Assembly: GCA_003241285.1 (NCBI GenBank)
Contig: QFOT01000102.1
Coordinates: 1-7,904 of the forward strand
Reading direction: 5' to 3'
Length of the DNA stretch: 7,904 nt
DNA from: Micavibrio aeruginosavorus
Lineage (GTDB): Bacteria; Pseudomonadota; Alphaproteobacteria; Micavibrionales; Micavibrionaceae
The notes beneath the pieces were generated by a model, which had not been told where the DNA came from, made no database searches, and saw only the letters and a list, made by a program, of their open reading frames with translations. Shown piece by piece: positions 1-6,370 of the stretch; positions within the stretch are counted from its first letter, which is position 1, and every line of letters starts with the position of its first letter. Position numbers and translations under genes: made by a program.

Positions 1-20
1 CAATAAATAATGACCGAATA

Positions 21-1055
21 ATGTTCAACGAAGACTGGAAGACGGAGTTTCTATCCCGTGAGGGATGGCTGGACGCTGCGGAAACGCATGCGGGGGATGA
101 CTGGGCCTTGCGAAAATTCTCGCGGCTTTCCAAAGGCGGTGCGAATGTAATTTTAATGCAGTCTTTGCCGGACGACCATCCTCGGGCAACGCTCGGCCAT
201 AAGGTCGAAGATTACGTGCGCATTGCGAAATATTTAAGAGATAAAAACTTCCCCGCGCCGGATATCTTTGCGGAAGACGTGCCTCATGGACTTTTACTTC
301 TTCAGGATTTCGGTGATATTTCCCTGCATGAGATTATCAGGGATGATGATGCGAAAACTCATGAGTTTTATATCGAGGCGACGAAATTATTGCTGCGCTT
401 TTATCGTGAGCTTGAGCCCGGCAGCCTTGACCTGCCGAATTATTTCGATAGTGCCATCTATAAAGGCCGCCGCCGTTTGATGGACTGGTATTATCCGGCG
501 GTTACAGGCCAAAAAGTCACCCAAACGCTTATGCATGATTATATGAACGCATGGGGGGATATAGAAAAATCTTTGCCTTCTCCCGTGATGAAATTTTCCC
601 ATGCCGATTATCACCCGCATAATCTGATGATCAAAGATGGGAAGATAGGCCTGATCGATTTTCAGGGCGCGATATGGGCGCCTGCGCCGTATGATCTGGT
701 AAACTTACTCGAAGATGCGCGACGCATCGTACCGGATAACATAAAAAAGGCCTGTCTGAAAATATTCGAAGATAATCTGGATGCGGAGGAATGGCAGAAT
801 TTTAAAGAGTGGTATGACGTGCTGACGGTGCAATTCCATGCGAGGGTGATCGGGCAGGCTGTGCGGCTCGCGGTCAAGGAAAACAAGACCCGCCTTTTGG
901 ATTATATCCCGAACTTGAAAAAATATCTGGCGGCGGAAATCCAGTCGCCGCTTATGCAGCCGTTAAAAGAAATATGCGATAAAGCAGGACTCGATTTCAC
1001 GGGAAGTACGAGTCTCAATCTATCGCCCGATCTTTTTGCTCTTGAAGCATTTTAA
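21..1055 (+). CDS. AmgK-like sugar kinase (aminoglycoside phosphotransferase fold)
   Basis: This is a 344-residue cytoplasmic kinase of the aminoglycoside phosphotransferase (APH/choline kinase) fold. It is closest in pattern to AmgK-type N-acetylmuramate/N-acetylglucosamine anomeric kinases, which feed cell-wall sugars back into UDP-MurNAc. The Brenner motif HADYHPHNLM lies at residues 194-203 (D196 likely catalytic base, N201 metal ligand). The second metal-binding Asp is D213 in LIDFQGA, followed by the family-typical YDLVNLLEDAR. A DFGD segment near 96-99 fits the hinge. The N-terminal nucleotide-binding loop, which usually reads GDxSxRxY in AmgK, is GDDWALRKF here (25-33). The frame stays open to the window edge upstream of ATG 21 and no Shine-Dalgarno is visible, so the start may lie further 5'. 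In many alphaproteobacteria this gene follows tsaE and precedes a murU-like nucleotidyltransferase. No nucleotidyltransferase follows here; the next gene is convergent. The fold is certain, the substrate is inferred. Confidence 0.85.
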   Translation: MFNEDWKTEFLSREGWLDAAETHAGDDWALRKFSRLSKGGANVILMQSLPDDHPRATLGHKVEDYVRIAKYLRDKNFPAPDIFAEDVPHGLLLLQDFGDISLHEIIRDDDAKTHEFYIEATKLLLRFYRELEPGSLDLPNYFDSAIYKGRRRLMDWYYPAVTGQKVTQTLMHDYMNAWGDIEKSLPSPVMKFSHADYHPHNLMIKDGKIGLIDFQGAIWAPAPYDLVNLLEDARRIVPDNIKKACLKIFEDNLDAEEWQNFKEWYDVLTVQFHARVIGQAVRLAVKENKTRLLDYIPNLKKYLAAEIQSPLMQPLKEICDKAGLDFTGSTSLNLSPDLFALEAF

Positions 1056-1067
1056 AACCATACTTGC

Positions 1068-1127
1068 TTTCCCCGCGAATGCAGGGATCTTATAAAGCTG
1101 CTCCAGATCCCCGCTTTCGCGGGGAAA
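1068..1127. repeat. REP-like inverted repeat between convergent genes
   Basis: Two 23-bp arms (1068-1090 and 1105-1127) are reverse complements with only two mismatches, separated by 14 bp. The right arm itself contains the smaller palindrome CCCCGCTTTCGCGGGG (1109-1124). The sequence CCCGCGAAAGCGGG and its conceptual translations (AFAG, PRESGD) are typical of palindromic elements scattered through intergenic DNA in many proteobacterial genomes. It lies just after the kinase stop and before the ligase stop, so the transcript from either side would form a strong hairpin. There is no U-tract on either strand, so it is not a canonical intrinsic terminator. It may instead block 3' exonucleases. 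Confidence 0.8.
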
Positions 1128-1141
1128 ACATTGAGGGTTAG

Positions 1142-1160
1142 CCTCGTGTTCTTCGTGGTT
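1142..1160 (-). repeat. CACGAAGAACACGAGG dispersed-repeat motif
   Basis: Read on the minus strand this is AACCACGAAGAACACGAGG. The motif ACCACGAAGAACACGAAG recurs as a dispersed intergenic sequence in many unrelated bacterial genomes (from memory, not searched). It begins inside the stop codon of the O-antigen ligase-like gene, so the repeat may have supplied that stop. Only one unit is present here. Confidence 0.45.
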
Positions 1161-2496
1161 ATTTTTCTTCCTGCGCCTGATGCATTCTGATCGCCGCTGC
1201 CGGAACCGTAATGGCGATGCCGAGAATAAACCACATAAATCTCGTATATAATAATTCATGCATGACGGACATGATCGCGAAGGTCAGGAAAATGCCGAGC
1301 GCCAGCGAATTCACTGTTTGAATATATTTATTCGGGTTTTTTAATTCCCGCGACAGCGTGAAGACAATCAGCCAGAAGAAGCCGGCGAAGATCATGATCC
1401 CGACAAGGCCGGTTTCGCAGAGTATCCACACCGGCGTTGAATCGATGACATCGAGGAATTCTCCGAATTTTCTCGGCTCTTCAAACTGCGTTGTGCCAAG
1501 CCCGCTGCCGAGGATAGGATTTTCCGCCCAGAGCTCGATGGCAAAGCCGTTGACCTTCAATCGCAGCAAATCGCTCGGGAACTGATCTACCGGAAGATCT
1601 GTCTGCCCGCTCAATTGATTTAATAGGCCGGGAAGTTGGACGAACTGCACGTTCTGCCGCTGTTTGAAAATAAAATGTGGCTCGTTTGGCTTGTTGTGAA
1701 TAACAGTCAGCAGCGCAACGATCGCGCAGCCCAGCGCAAAAGAAGGCGCGACGGATTTCAGGAAATACCCGCGATTGATCAAGATAAAAGCGACGATTTG
1801 GATGATCAGTAAAATCCAGCAAGAGCGCGAACCAATCTGTACATGAATCAATGGAAGCATCGTCCAGAAAAACTTCTCGGCAAGCCCGCCAAGCAGAGGT
1901 TTTTGCGTATTGCCATAGAAAAATACCAGTGTGGTAACGGAGAGCATCAGGAAACCGAGAGCGTTTCTATTCGCCATTAATCCCTTGAAAGGGTAGGCGA
2001 TGACACCGTTGAGCAATTTGAAATCCTGCGCTGTAATCACGATGCTGCCGATTGTGCAGACGGCAAGGGCGAATATCGTCATCACCCTGAAGAACTTGTA
2101 AATCTTGATCGACTTGCCGTTATAGGCGAACCACGCGCCCCACAGGAAATAGGCGATCAACACGAACCATCCGGTTATTTTATTGTGCAATCCCCATTGC
2201 GGAATTTTTCCCTGATGAAGATAGCCTGTATAAAGCGAGAGAAGGAGAACGGCGGTCATCGCCGTGAGCCAGCCATATGTATAGGGGATTTTATAAACCG
2301 GCCATTCAGATTGTTTCTTTATCAGGCTGACGATAATCAAAAGTCCGGCAACAGGCAGCAGAAAATCGGCAAGGTTAAAACGCAGGCCTGCATAGGTCGC
2401 TGTTTCGAACATATCCCATTGAACCTGCAGCAGACATCCCGCCAGCAGGCTTAAACAGATAATCGCCTTGTTCAGATAGGAAATTTTATACGTCAT
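1159..2496 (-). CDS. O-antigen ligase/polymerase-like membrane protein (Wzy_C/WaaL family)
   Basis: This 445-residue polytopic inner-membrane protein has the layout of the O-antigen ligase/Wzy polymerase superfamily. About ten or more hydrophobic segments surround one large, presumably periplasmic loop (about 265-350). Family landmarks are GLMANRNALGFLM (172-184), GSRSCW (222-227; R224 matches the conserved Arg at the start of that transmembrane segment), R312 in the loop, and ENPILGSGLGT (325-335). Enzymes of this family transfer lipid-linked glycans onto an acceptor. The usual His of the 'HN..L....E.G' motif is absent: the corresponding stretch reads DSTPVWILCETG (352-363). ATG 2496 overlaps the last 11 nt of the upstream flippase-like gene, which implies translational coupling. 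No strong Shine-Dalgarno precedes it. It could equally be a ligase, a polymerase or a related glycan transferase; the acceptor is unknown. Confidence 0.82.
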   Translation of the reverse strand: MTYKISYLNKAIICLSLLAGCLLQVQWDMFETATYAGLRFNLADFLLPVAGLLIIVSLIKKQSEWPVYKIPYTYGWLTAMTAVLLLSLYTGYLHQGKIPQWGLHNKITGWFVLIAYFLWGAWFAYNGKSIKIYKFFRVMTIFALAVCTIGSIVITAQDFKLLNGVIAYPFKGLMANRNALGFLMLSVTTLVFFYGNTQKPLLGGLAEKFFWTMLPLIHVQIGSRSCWILLIIQIVAFILINRGYFLKSVAPSFALGCAIVALLTVIHNKPNEPHFIFKQRQNVQFVQLPGLLNQLSGQTDLPVDQFPSDLLRLKVNGFAIELWAENPILGSGLGTTQFEEPRKFGEFLDVIDSTPVWILCETGLVGIMIFAGFFWLIVFTLSRELKNPNKYIQTVNSLALGIFLTFAIMSVMHELLYTRFMWFILGIAITVPAAAIRMHQAQEEK

Positions 2497-3466
2497 TTTT
2501 CGCTGCGCCTTTACGGGACAGCTTTAGCAGTTTTTGCAGATCGCCCGTGAAGGCAAGCGGCAGGGCGATAAGAATTGTCCCCAGAATACTTAAGATGCCG
2601 ACTTGCACGGAAATAAGGAAAGCGCTTTCCATTGGAATATGCAGAAAGCCTAATGCGACGATGAAAGCGCCTTCACGGATACCCCAGCCGCCAAACCCGA
2701 CGGGCAGGGACGAGGCGATAGAGATAAACGGAAGCATCGCCATAAACTCGATCCAGTTGATCTCGAGCCCGATAGCTTTTGCGGCAAGGCAGCCTGCGAT
2801 AAAAAAAGAAGCCTGGGCAGCGAGGCTGCTGAGTACGATCTTGATCGCCACCGGGCGATTTTTCAATATACGCAGAAGATAGAGAAAGGAAGAATAGAGC
2901 GCGTCGCTTTTGCGGATATATGGTTTTAAAAACTTCAGCCCGATAAGGCCGAATACGCCGCATAGTAATAATGCAATGCACAATTCTATCAAGGTTGCCT
3001 GAATATTATCTCCCGGCACCAAATCGGTCAGGATAGGAGAGAACACAACCGCGAAAAAAAGCATGGCGAAGAACGTCATGAAACGGTCGGCGATGACGGC
3101 GCAGAGTGATTTCAGAATGGATAGGCCGTAATGGCGCGCGAGATAAAGCCGGACGAAAACCCCGCCGACGGAGGTGATAAAAACGAAATTGGCCAACTGG
3201 CTTGCCACGCTCACATTCAGCGCGGTTCTGTAATTAACCAGCGTTTCTTCGGCATTCATAAAGTACTGCCAGCGCAAGGCAAGAAACAGCACCTGAACGC
3301 CGATCAGCGCCATGGCGGAAAAGAAATATTCAATTCTGATATTGGCGGCAAGCTGCGCCACATGCGCCCAGTCCATCCTGAAAAGGATAATGGCAATGAT
3401 CGCGGCGGCGAGGCAAAGCTTGATGGCCAGTTTATGACGCGACCAGAATGTGCGGAAAAAATTCAT
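2486..3466 (-). CDS. Flippase-like integral membrane protein (LPG_synthase_TM / UPF0104)
   Basis: This 326-residue protein has about eight hydrophobic helices and the signature of the lysylphosphatidylglycerol synthetase transmembrane domain family (PF03706, YbhN/AglD-like). The signature comprises RW at 65-66, GGVFVRLYLAR at 101-111 (family GGDxxR; the Asp is Val here), ADRF at 126-129 and LPVGFGGWGIREGAF at 254-268. There is no C-terminal soluble aminoacyl-transferase domain, so it is not a full MprF. Stand-alone members are linked to lipid or lipid-linked glycan movement across the membrane. It is the first gene of an operon with the O-antigen ligase-like gene, which fits a role in delivering or handling a lipid-linked substrate. 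That role is inferred from context. It starts at ATG 3466 with no good Shine-Dalgarno; the leader contains a hairpin (3503-3519). Family assignment is firm, biochemical role uncertain. Confidence 0.85.
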   Translation of the reverse strand: MNFFRTFWSRHKLAIKLCLAAAIIAIILFRMDWAHVAQLAANIRIEYFFSAMALIGVQVLFLALRWQYFMNAEETLVNYRTALNVSVASQLANFVFITSVGGVFVRLYLARHYGLSILKSLCAVIADRFMTFFAMLFFAVVFSPILTDLVPGDNIQATLIELCIALLLCGVFGLIGLKFLKPYIRKSDALYSSFLYLLRILKNRPVAIKIVLSSLAAQASFFIAGCLAAKAIGLEINWIEFMAMLPFISIASSLPVGFGGWGIREGAFIVALGFLHIPMESAFLISVQVGILSILGTILIALPLAFTGDLQKLLKLSRKGAAKNDV

Positions 3467-3502
3467 GTAAAACCGGTTTTTATATTGAATATCATGAAAT
3501 AT

Positions 3503-3519
3503 CGGCCCCTCGGGGTCCG
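3503..3519 (-). other. Short GC hairpin in the leader of the flippase-like gene
   Basis: CGGCCCCTCGGGGTCCG folds back on itself with one mismatch (3+3 GC-rich pairs, 3-nt loop). It lies 37 nt upstream of ATG 3466, in the divergent gap with the aminotransferase. No U-tract follows on either strand, so it is not a terminator. It would sit in the 5' leader of the flippase/ligase transcript and may have a regulatory or stabilising role. Confidence 0.4.
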
Positions 3520-3527
3520 GTCAATAG

Positions 3528-3533
3528 AGTATA
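3528..3533 (-). promoter_or_regulatory. Possible -10 element for the flippase/ligase operon
   Basis: TATACT on the minus strand matches the sigma-70 -10 consensus at five of six positions. No good -35 lies 16-18 bp upstream; the nearest, TTGCCG, is at 20 bp. This would place the transcript start near 3521 and the GC hairpin early in the leader. It is a weak prediction. Confidence 0.3.
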
Positions 3534-3543
3534 TGCGTTTATC

Positions 3544-3570
3544 TTGATTTTCTCGGCAAATGGGCATAAT
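3544..3570 (+). promoter_or_regulatory. Weak candidate promoter for the aminotransferase
   Basis: TTGATT (3544-3549) and CATAAT (3565-3570) resemble -35 and -10 boxes but are only 15 bp apart, which is short of the optimum. The ribosome-binding site is probably AAAGGA at 3597-3602, 11 nt before ATG 3614. Confidence 0.3.
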
Positions 3571-3613
3571 TTCGCCGGACGAAAAATGGGTCAAATAAAG
3601 GATTAATAAGAGT

Positions 3614-4837
3614 ATGTCGATTGTTGCTTCCCGCCTGAATAAAATCAAACCGTCCCCGACACTGGCTGTCACCAAGAAAGCTCTGGAGCTGAAAGCGCAA
3701 GGCAAGGATATTATTTCCCTCGGCGCGGGCGAGCCCGATTTCGATACGCCGGAATGGATAAAGGCTGGCGCGAAAGCGGCCATGGATAAGGGCGATACGA
3801 AATATACGGCGGTTGATGGCACTCCCGCCTTGAAAGATGCGATCATCGCGAAATTCAAACGTGACAATAATCTTGAGTACACGCGCGATCAGGTCATCGC
3901 CTCCACCGGCGGCAAGCAGGTTTTGTATAATGCGCTGATGGCCAGCGTTAATCCGGGCGATGAAGTCATCTTCGCCGCCCCGTACTGGGTGTCCTATGTA
4001 GATATGGTGATCCTCGCCGAAGGCACGCCTGTCGTTATCGAATGCAAAATCGAAGATGGCTTCAAGCTCAAACCCGAGCAACTGGAAGCGGCGATCACGC
4101 CGAAAACAAAATGGGTATTGCTCAATTCTCCGAGCAATCCATCCGGCGCGGCATATTCCAGAGAAGAAATGAAAGCTCTCACAGATGTTCTCGTAAAGCA
4201 TCCACATGTCTGGGTAATGACCGACGATATCTATGAACATCTCGTCTATGACGGTTTTGAATTCCAGACGCCTGCGCAAGTTGAGCCGAAACTCTATGAC
4301 CGCACGTTAACCGTGAACGGCGTATCGAAAGCCTATTCGATGACCGGCTGGCGCATCGGCTTTGCCGCAGGCCCGAAAGATCTGATCAAGGCGATGGGCG
4401 CAATTCAGGGGCACTCGACTTCAAATCCCAGCTCGATAAGCCAAGCCGCGGCGGTTGCGGCGCTTAACGGCGATCATTCTTTCCTAAAGGACTGGTGCGA
4501 TACCTATAAAACGCGCCGTGATATGGTGGTCGCCATGCTGAATGATTGTGAAGGTCTCAATTGCCCGACACCGGAAGGCGCATTCTATGTCTATCCGTCC
4601 TGCAAGGGCGTGATCGGCAAAACGACACCAAACGGAAAAACAATCGCCAATGACGAAGATTTCGTAACATATTTGCTCGAAGAATATGGCGTGGCGGCAG
4701 TGCACGGCGCGGCTTTCGGCCTGTCTCCTTATTTCCGCATTTCCTACGCGACATCTACGGAGAATTTGAAGGCAGCTTGCGAGCGTATTCAAAAAGCCTG
4801 CGCGGCACTTACCAACGGCGCAAGCAAGGCGGCCTAA
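3614..4837 (+). CDS. aatA: PLP-dependent aspartate (possibly prephenate) aminotransferase, subgroup Ib
   Basis: This 407-residue cytosolic class I/II aminotransferase (AatA/AspC type) interconverts aspartate and oxaloacetate with glutamate/2-oxoglutarate. Every active-site landmark is visible: GAGEPDFDTP (37-46), N175 in SPSNPSGA, D204 and Y207 in TDDIYEHL (PLP ring contacts), K239 in SKAYSMTGWR (Schiff-base lysine), R247 (phosphate), and R375 in YFRISYAT (substrate alpha-carboxylate). The N-terminal RLNKIKPSPTLAVT and the GKTTPNGKTIAND insertion (335-347) mark the subgroup Ib enzymes of alphaproteobacteria. Some of these also transaminate prephenate to arogenate in Phe/Tyr synthesis, and sequence inspection alone cannot decide that. 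Start ATG 3614 matches the usual family N-terminus. It is divergent from the flippase gene, and its TAA overlaps the patatin stop codon by three bases. Confidence 0.96.
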   Translation: MSIVASRLNKIKPSPTLAVTKKALELKAQGKDIISLGAGEPDFDTPEWIKAGAKAAMDKGDTKYTAVDGTPALKDAIIAKFKRDNNLEYTRDQVIASTGGKQVLYNALMASVNPGDEVIFAAPYWVSYVDMVILAEGTPVVIECKIEDGFKLKPEQLEAAITPKTKWVLLNSPSNPSGAAYSREEMKALTDVLVKHPHVWVMTDDIYEHLVYDGFEFQTPAQVEPKLYDRTLTVNGVSKAYSMTGWRIGFAAGPKDLIKAMGAIQGHSTSNPSSISQAAAVAALNGDHSFLKDWCDTYKTRRDMVVAMLNDCEGLNCPTPEGAFYVYPSCKGVIGKTTPNGKTIANDEDFVTYLLEEYGVAAVHGAAFGLSPYFRISYATSTENLKAACERIQKACAALTNGASKAA

Positions 4838-6114
4838 CTGGCGCTTTCCTTGCGCTTAAAAAACCGCAATCCTTTATGTGGACGAATAGAAGGCGGAGCA
4901 CCTGCTTCGCCTTTCTCTTTTTGCGCGGCTTCGTAGTTTTTTACCAATAGATCGCAGATATGGTCGAATTTCTTACGGTTTTCTTCCAGCGACATTTCAA
5001 AGAAGTTTTTCAGGCGGCGGATATTTTCCGGGCTGGCGTCATCTATATTGGTGGAGGGGTAATCGTCGCGGTAATCGCCGGTCACCATCGATTTGTTAAA
5101 AGTAAAGGTGCGGTCGCCCATTTCTTCGCTATAGGCTTCGTAGAGCGCGGACTCTGAAGCATGGAAGAAAATATTGATCAGCGGCATATCGTTGTTCGGG
5201 TCGACGACGCCGATAGAGCCGAAACGGTTCCAGTCTTCCTTGGCGATAGAGCGGTTGGCATAGCCTGTGCCGATGACGATAAAGATCAGATCGCGGTCCG
5301 CCGGGATATGGTGACGCAGCGCCCCCATATAGGTCATGCACGGATTGTCGAAAATGCTGCCATCGATGGCGGATATCTCGCGTTCAGCTCCGCCTGTTTG
5401 CGGGCGCATTAGAAAATGATGACACTGGAAATAAGTCGGCGCGGCGGTCGATCCCATGACGGCGTCATAAAGGGTAACTTCCGGCGGCGAATGATATTTT
5501 TGTACGCCGTCGAATTTTAAATTCTTGAGCCATACCGCATGGCCTCCTTCATTGACGAGGTTCCATGCCCGGTTTTCTAAAAGCGCAATATCCGCTGATG
5601 TTTCATTCTGGTCTTTTGTCGCTTTGGGATAACGGCTGTCGATATTATAAACCGGGATGACGAGTGATTTTAAACTCTCGGATAATTTCGTCCGCCCGAA
5701 CAATGCCCGCAAAGCGCGGCCTAAATTCGCCTGTTCGTAATGACCTTGTTTTAACAAACGGTCGAGCTGGGAAATGCGCATCGTGCGGTTGTTGAAATCA
5801 TGGATCAGGCTCCGGAAAGATCGGAAAGCATCCTGCGGGAAAATCTGCGATCCTTCTCGCTCGTAAAACCGCACCATGTGCCGCGCTTTGAATTTCGGCG
5901 TACCCGGTTCATACGGGTGGGGATGGTTAAGAGCCGCATTCAAAATCGACCCAGTGGACGGCCCGCAAAATATATCGACCATATCGGCCATATGCAGGCC
6001 TGTCGTTTCTTCTATCTTTTGCATGAAATGAGCGGGGATCAGGCCGCGCATGCCGCCGCCATAGGTATAGAGGGCGATGATCGGGCGTTTTTTAGGGGAA
6101 ATTGTTTCGGTCAT
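4834..6114 (-). CDS. Patatin-like phospholipase / lipid acyl hydrolase
   Basis: This 426-residue protein has the patatin fold and would hydrolyse acyl esters of membrane or storage lipids. The oxyanion-hole loop GGGMRG is at residues 19-24, the nucleophile elbow GPSTG at 51-55 (S53 nucleophile), STAAPTYF at 222-229 and the catalytic Asp at D251-G252 (IDGSIFDNP). Both members of the Ser-Asp dyad are intact. The Asp that usually precedes the GGG in DGGGxRG is Tyr here. There is no signal peptide or transmembrane segment, and the C-terminus is basic (KRKESAS). A longer reading from ATG 6210 would add 32 residues, but that start lies inside the terminator hairpin of the small RNA and upstream of the predicted promoter, so ATG 6114 is preferred. 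No Shine-Dalgarno precedes it. Although CBASS effectors can be patatins, no cyclase or partner gene is adjacent. The substrate is unknown. Confidence 0.88.
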   Translation of the reverse strand: MTETISPKKRPIIALYTYGGGMRGLIPAHFMQKIEETTGLHMADMVDIFCGPSTGSILNAALNHPHPYEPGTPKFKARHMVRFYEREGSQIFPQDAFRSFRSLIHDFNNRTMRISQLDRLLKQGHYEQANLGRALRALFGRTKLSESLKSLVIPVYNIDSRYPKATKDQNETSADIALLENRAWNLVNEGGHAVWLKNLKFDGVQKYHSPPEVTLYDAVMGSTAAPTYFQCHHFLMRPQTGGAEREISAIDGSIFDNPCMTYMGALRHHIPADRDLIFIVIGTGYANRSIAKEDWNRFGSIGVVDPNNDMPLINIFFHASESALYEAYSEEMGDRTFTFNKSMVTGDYRDDYPSTNIDDASPENIRRLKNFFEMSLEENRKKFDHICDLLVKNYEAAQKEKGEAGAPPSIRPHKGLRFFKRKESAS

Positions 6115-6124
6115 GAACTTACGT

Positions 6125-6132
6125 AAGGAGGG
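6125..6132 (-). promoter_or_regulatory. Anti-Shine-Dalgarno-like tract in the patatin leader
   Basis: On the minus strand the leader reads CCCTCCTT, ending 10 nt before ATG 6114, where a Shine-Dalgarno would be expected. It resembles the 16S rRNA 3' tail rather than its complement. It therefore cannot bind the ribosome as a Shine-Dalgarno, and initiation probably depends on another mode. Confidence 0.4.
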
Positions 6133-6145
6133 TGTATTTACAAAT

Positions 6146-6174
6146 ACTCTATCTGATAAATTAACCTTTGTCAC
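6146..6174 (-). promoter_or_regulatory. Candidate sigma-70 promoter for the patatin gene
   Basis: On the minus strand GTGACA (6174-6169) and TAGAGT (6151-6146) are separated by 17 bp, matching the consensus at five and four of six positions. Transcription would begin near 6139, giving a leader of about 25 nt before ATG 6114. This supports the shorter start and places the promoter just after the small-RNA terminator. Confidence 0.5.
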
Positions 6175-6192
6175 ACTGGCCAGAATAAAGGT

Positions 6193-6228
6193 AAAAAAAA
6201 CCGGCCCCAATCTAAAAGACTGGGCCGG
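6193..6228 (-). terminator. Rho-independent terminator of the small RNA
   Basis: On the minus strand CCGGCCC (6228-6222) pairs with GGGCCGG (6207-6201). The stem continues past a bulged G (6208) with AGUCU pairing to AGAUU, leaving a 3-nt UUU loop. Eight uridines (6200-6193) follow directly. There is no U-tract on the plus strand, so it stops minus-strand transcription, separating the RNA from the patatin gene. Confidence 0.85.
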
Positions 6229-6281
6229 CGAGTTGAACAGGGAGGTTTCACGTCTGGGAGACGTAAAGGACCCTAAGGTCC
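6193..6281 (-). ncRNA. Probable ~89-nt trans-acting small RNA with CCUCCC anti-SD segment
   Basis: This minus-strand transcript is flanked by a promoter (6288-6317) and an intrinsic terminator. The predicted 5' end at about 6281 coincides with the first base of hairpin 1: GGACC-UUAG-GGUCC (6281-6268). Hairpin 2 has the core ACGUC-UCCCA-GACGU (6264-6250), extended by three more pairs to 6267/6247, and carries a C-rich loop. The following unpaired stretch contains AACCUCCCUGUUCAAC (6247-6232), whose CCUCCC is complementary to Shine-Dalgarno GGGAGG. A 12-bp terminator hairpin and U8 close the molecule. This layout is what is known of Hfq-associated alphaproteobacterial small RNAs that bind mRNA start regions (for example alpha-r14/suhB or CCUCCUCCC-motif RNAs). 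Membership in any one family is not claimed. The RNA and its targets are inferred from sequence only. Confidence 0.7.
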
Positions 6282-6287
6282 GCCGCT

Positions 6288-6317
6288 CTTATATGTCGCT
6301 TCAATGGTTAATGTCTA
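6288..6317 (-). promoter_or_regulatory. Promoter of the small RNA
   Basis: On the minus strand TAGACA (6317-6312) and TATAAG (6293-6288) each match the sigma-70 boxes at five of six positions, with an 18-bp spacer. The expected start is near 6281, exactly where hairpin 1 of the RNA begins. Confidence 0.6.
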
Positions 6318-6370
6318 TTAATAATTGGATATGACTGCCATGCAGCAATCGCATGACTTCAATGAGTTGC

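Noticed and set aside
1068..1127. CRISPR or intrinsic terminator
   Set aside because: There is a single inverted pair, not spaced direct repeats, and no U-tract follows the hairpin on either strand.
1020..1259. Minus-strand frames with AFAG and PRESGD peptides
   Set aside because: These are translations of the palindromic repeat, a known source of spurious proteins, and overlap the ligase gene in another frame.
3539..4279. 246-codon minus-strand open frame opposite the aminotransferase
   Set aside because: It lies fully antisense to a gene with all active-site residues intact, has no family pattern, and is a codon-bias shadow.
4834..6114. Patatin as an anti-phage CBASS effector
   Set aside because: No cyclic-nucleotide synthase, HORMA, TRIP13 or ubiquitin-like partner is adjacent; the neighbours are an aminotransferase and a small RNA.
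6125..6132. AAGGAGGG on the plus strand as a Shine-Dalgarno
   Set aside because: No ATG or TTG lies 5-10 nt downstream, and the only GTG touches the tract itself. No plausible plus-strand gene begins there.
6115..6210. 32-residue N-terminal extension of the patatin from ATG 6210
   Set aside because: The start lies in the terminator hairpin of the small RNA and upstream of the predicted promoter. The patatin domain begins only a few residues after Met 33 of the long form.
6077..6334. 85-codon open frame on the plus strand
   Set aside because: It spans the patatin start, its promoter and the small RNA with its terminator. It has no ribosome-binding site before ATG 6077 and no recognisable protein pattern.
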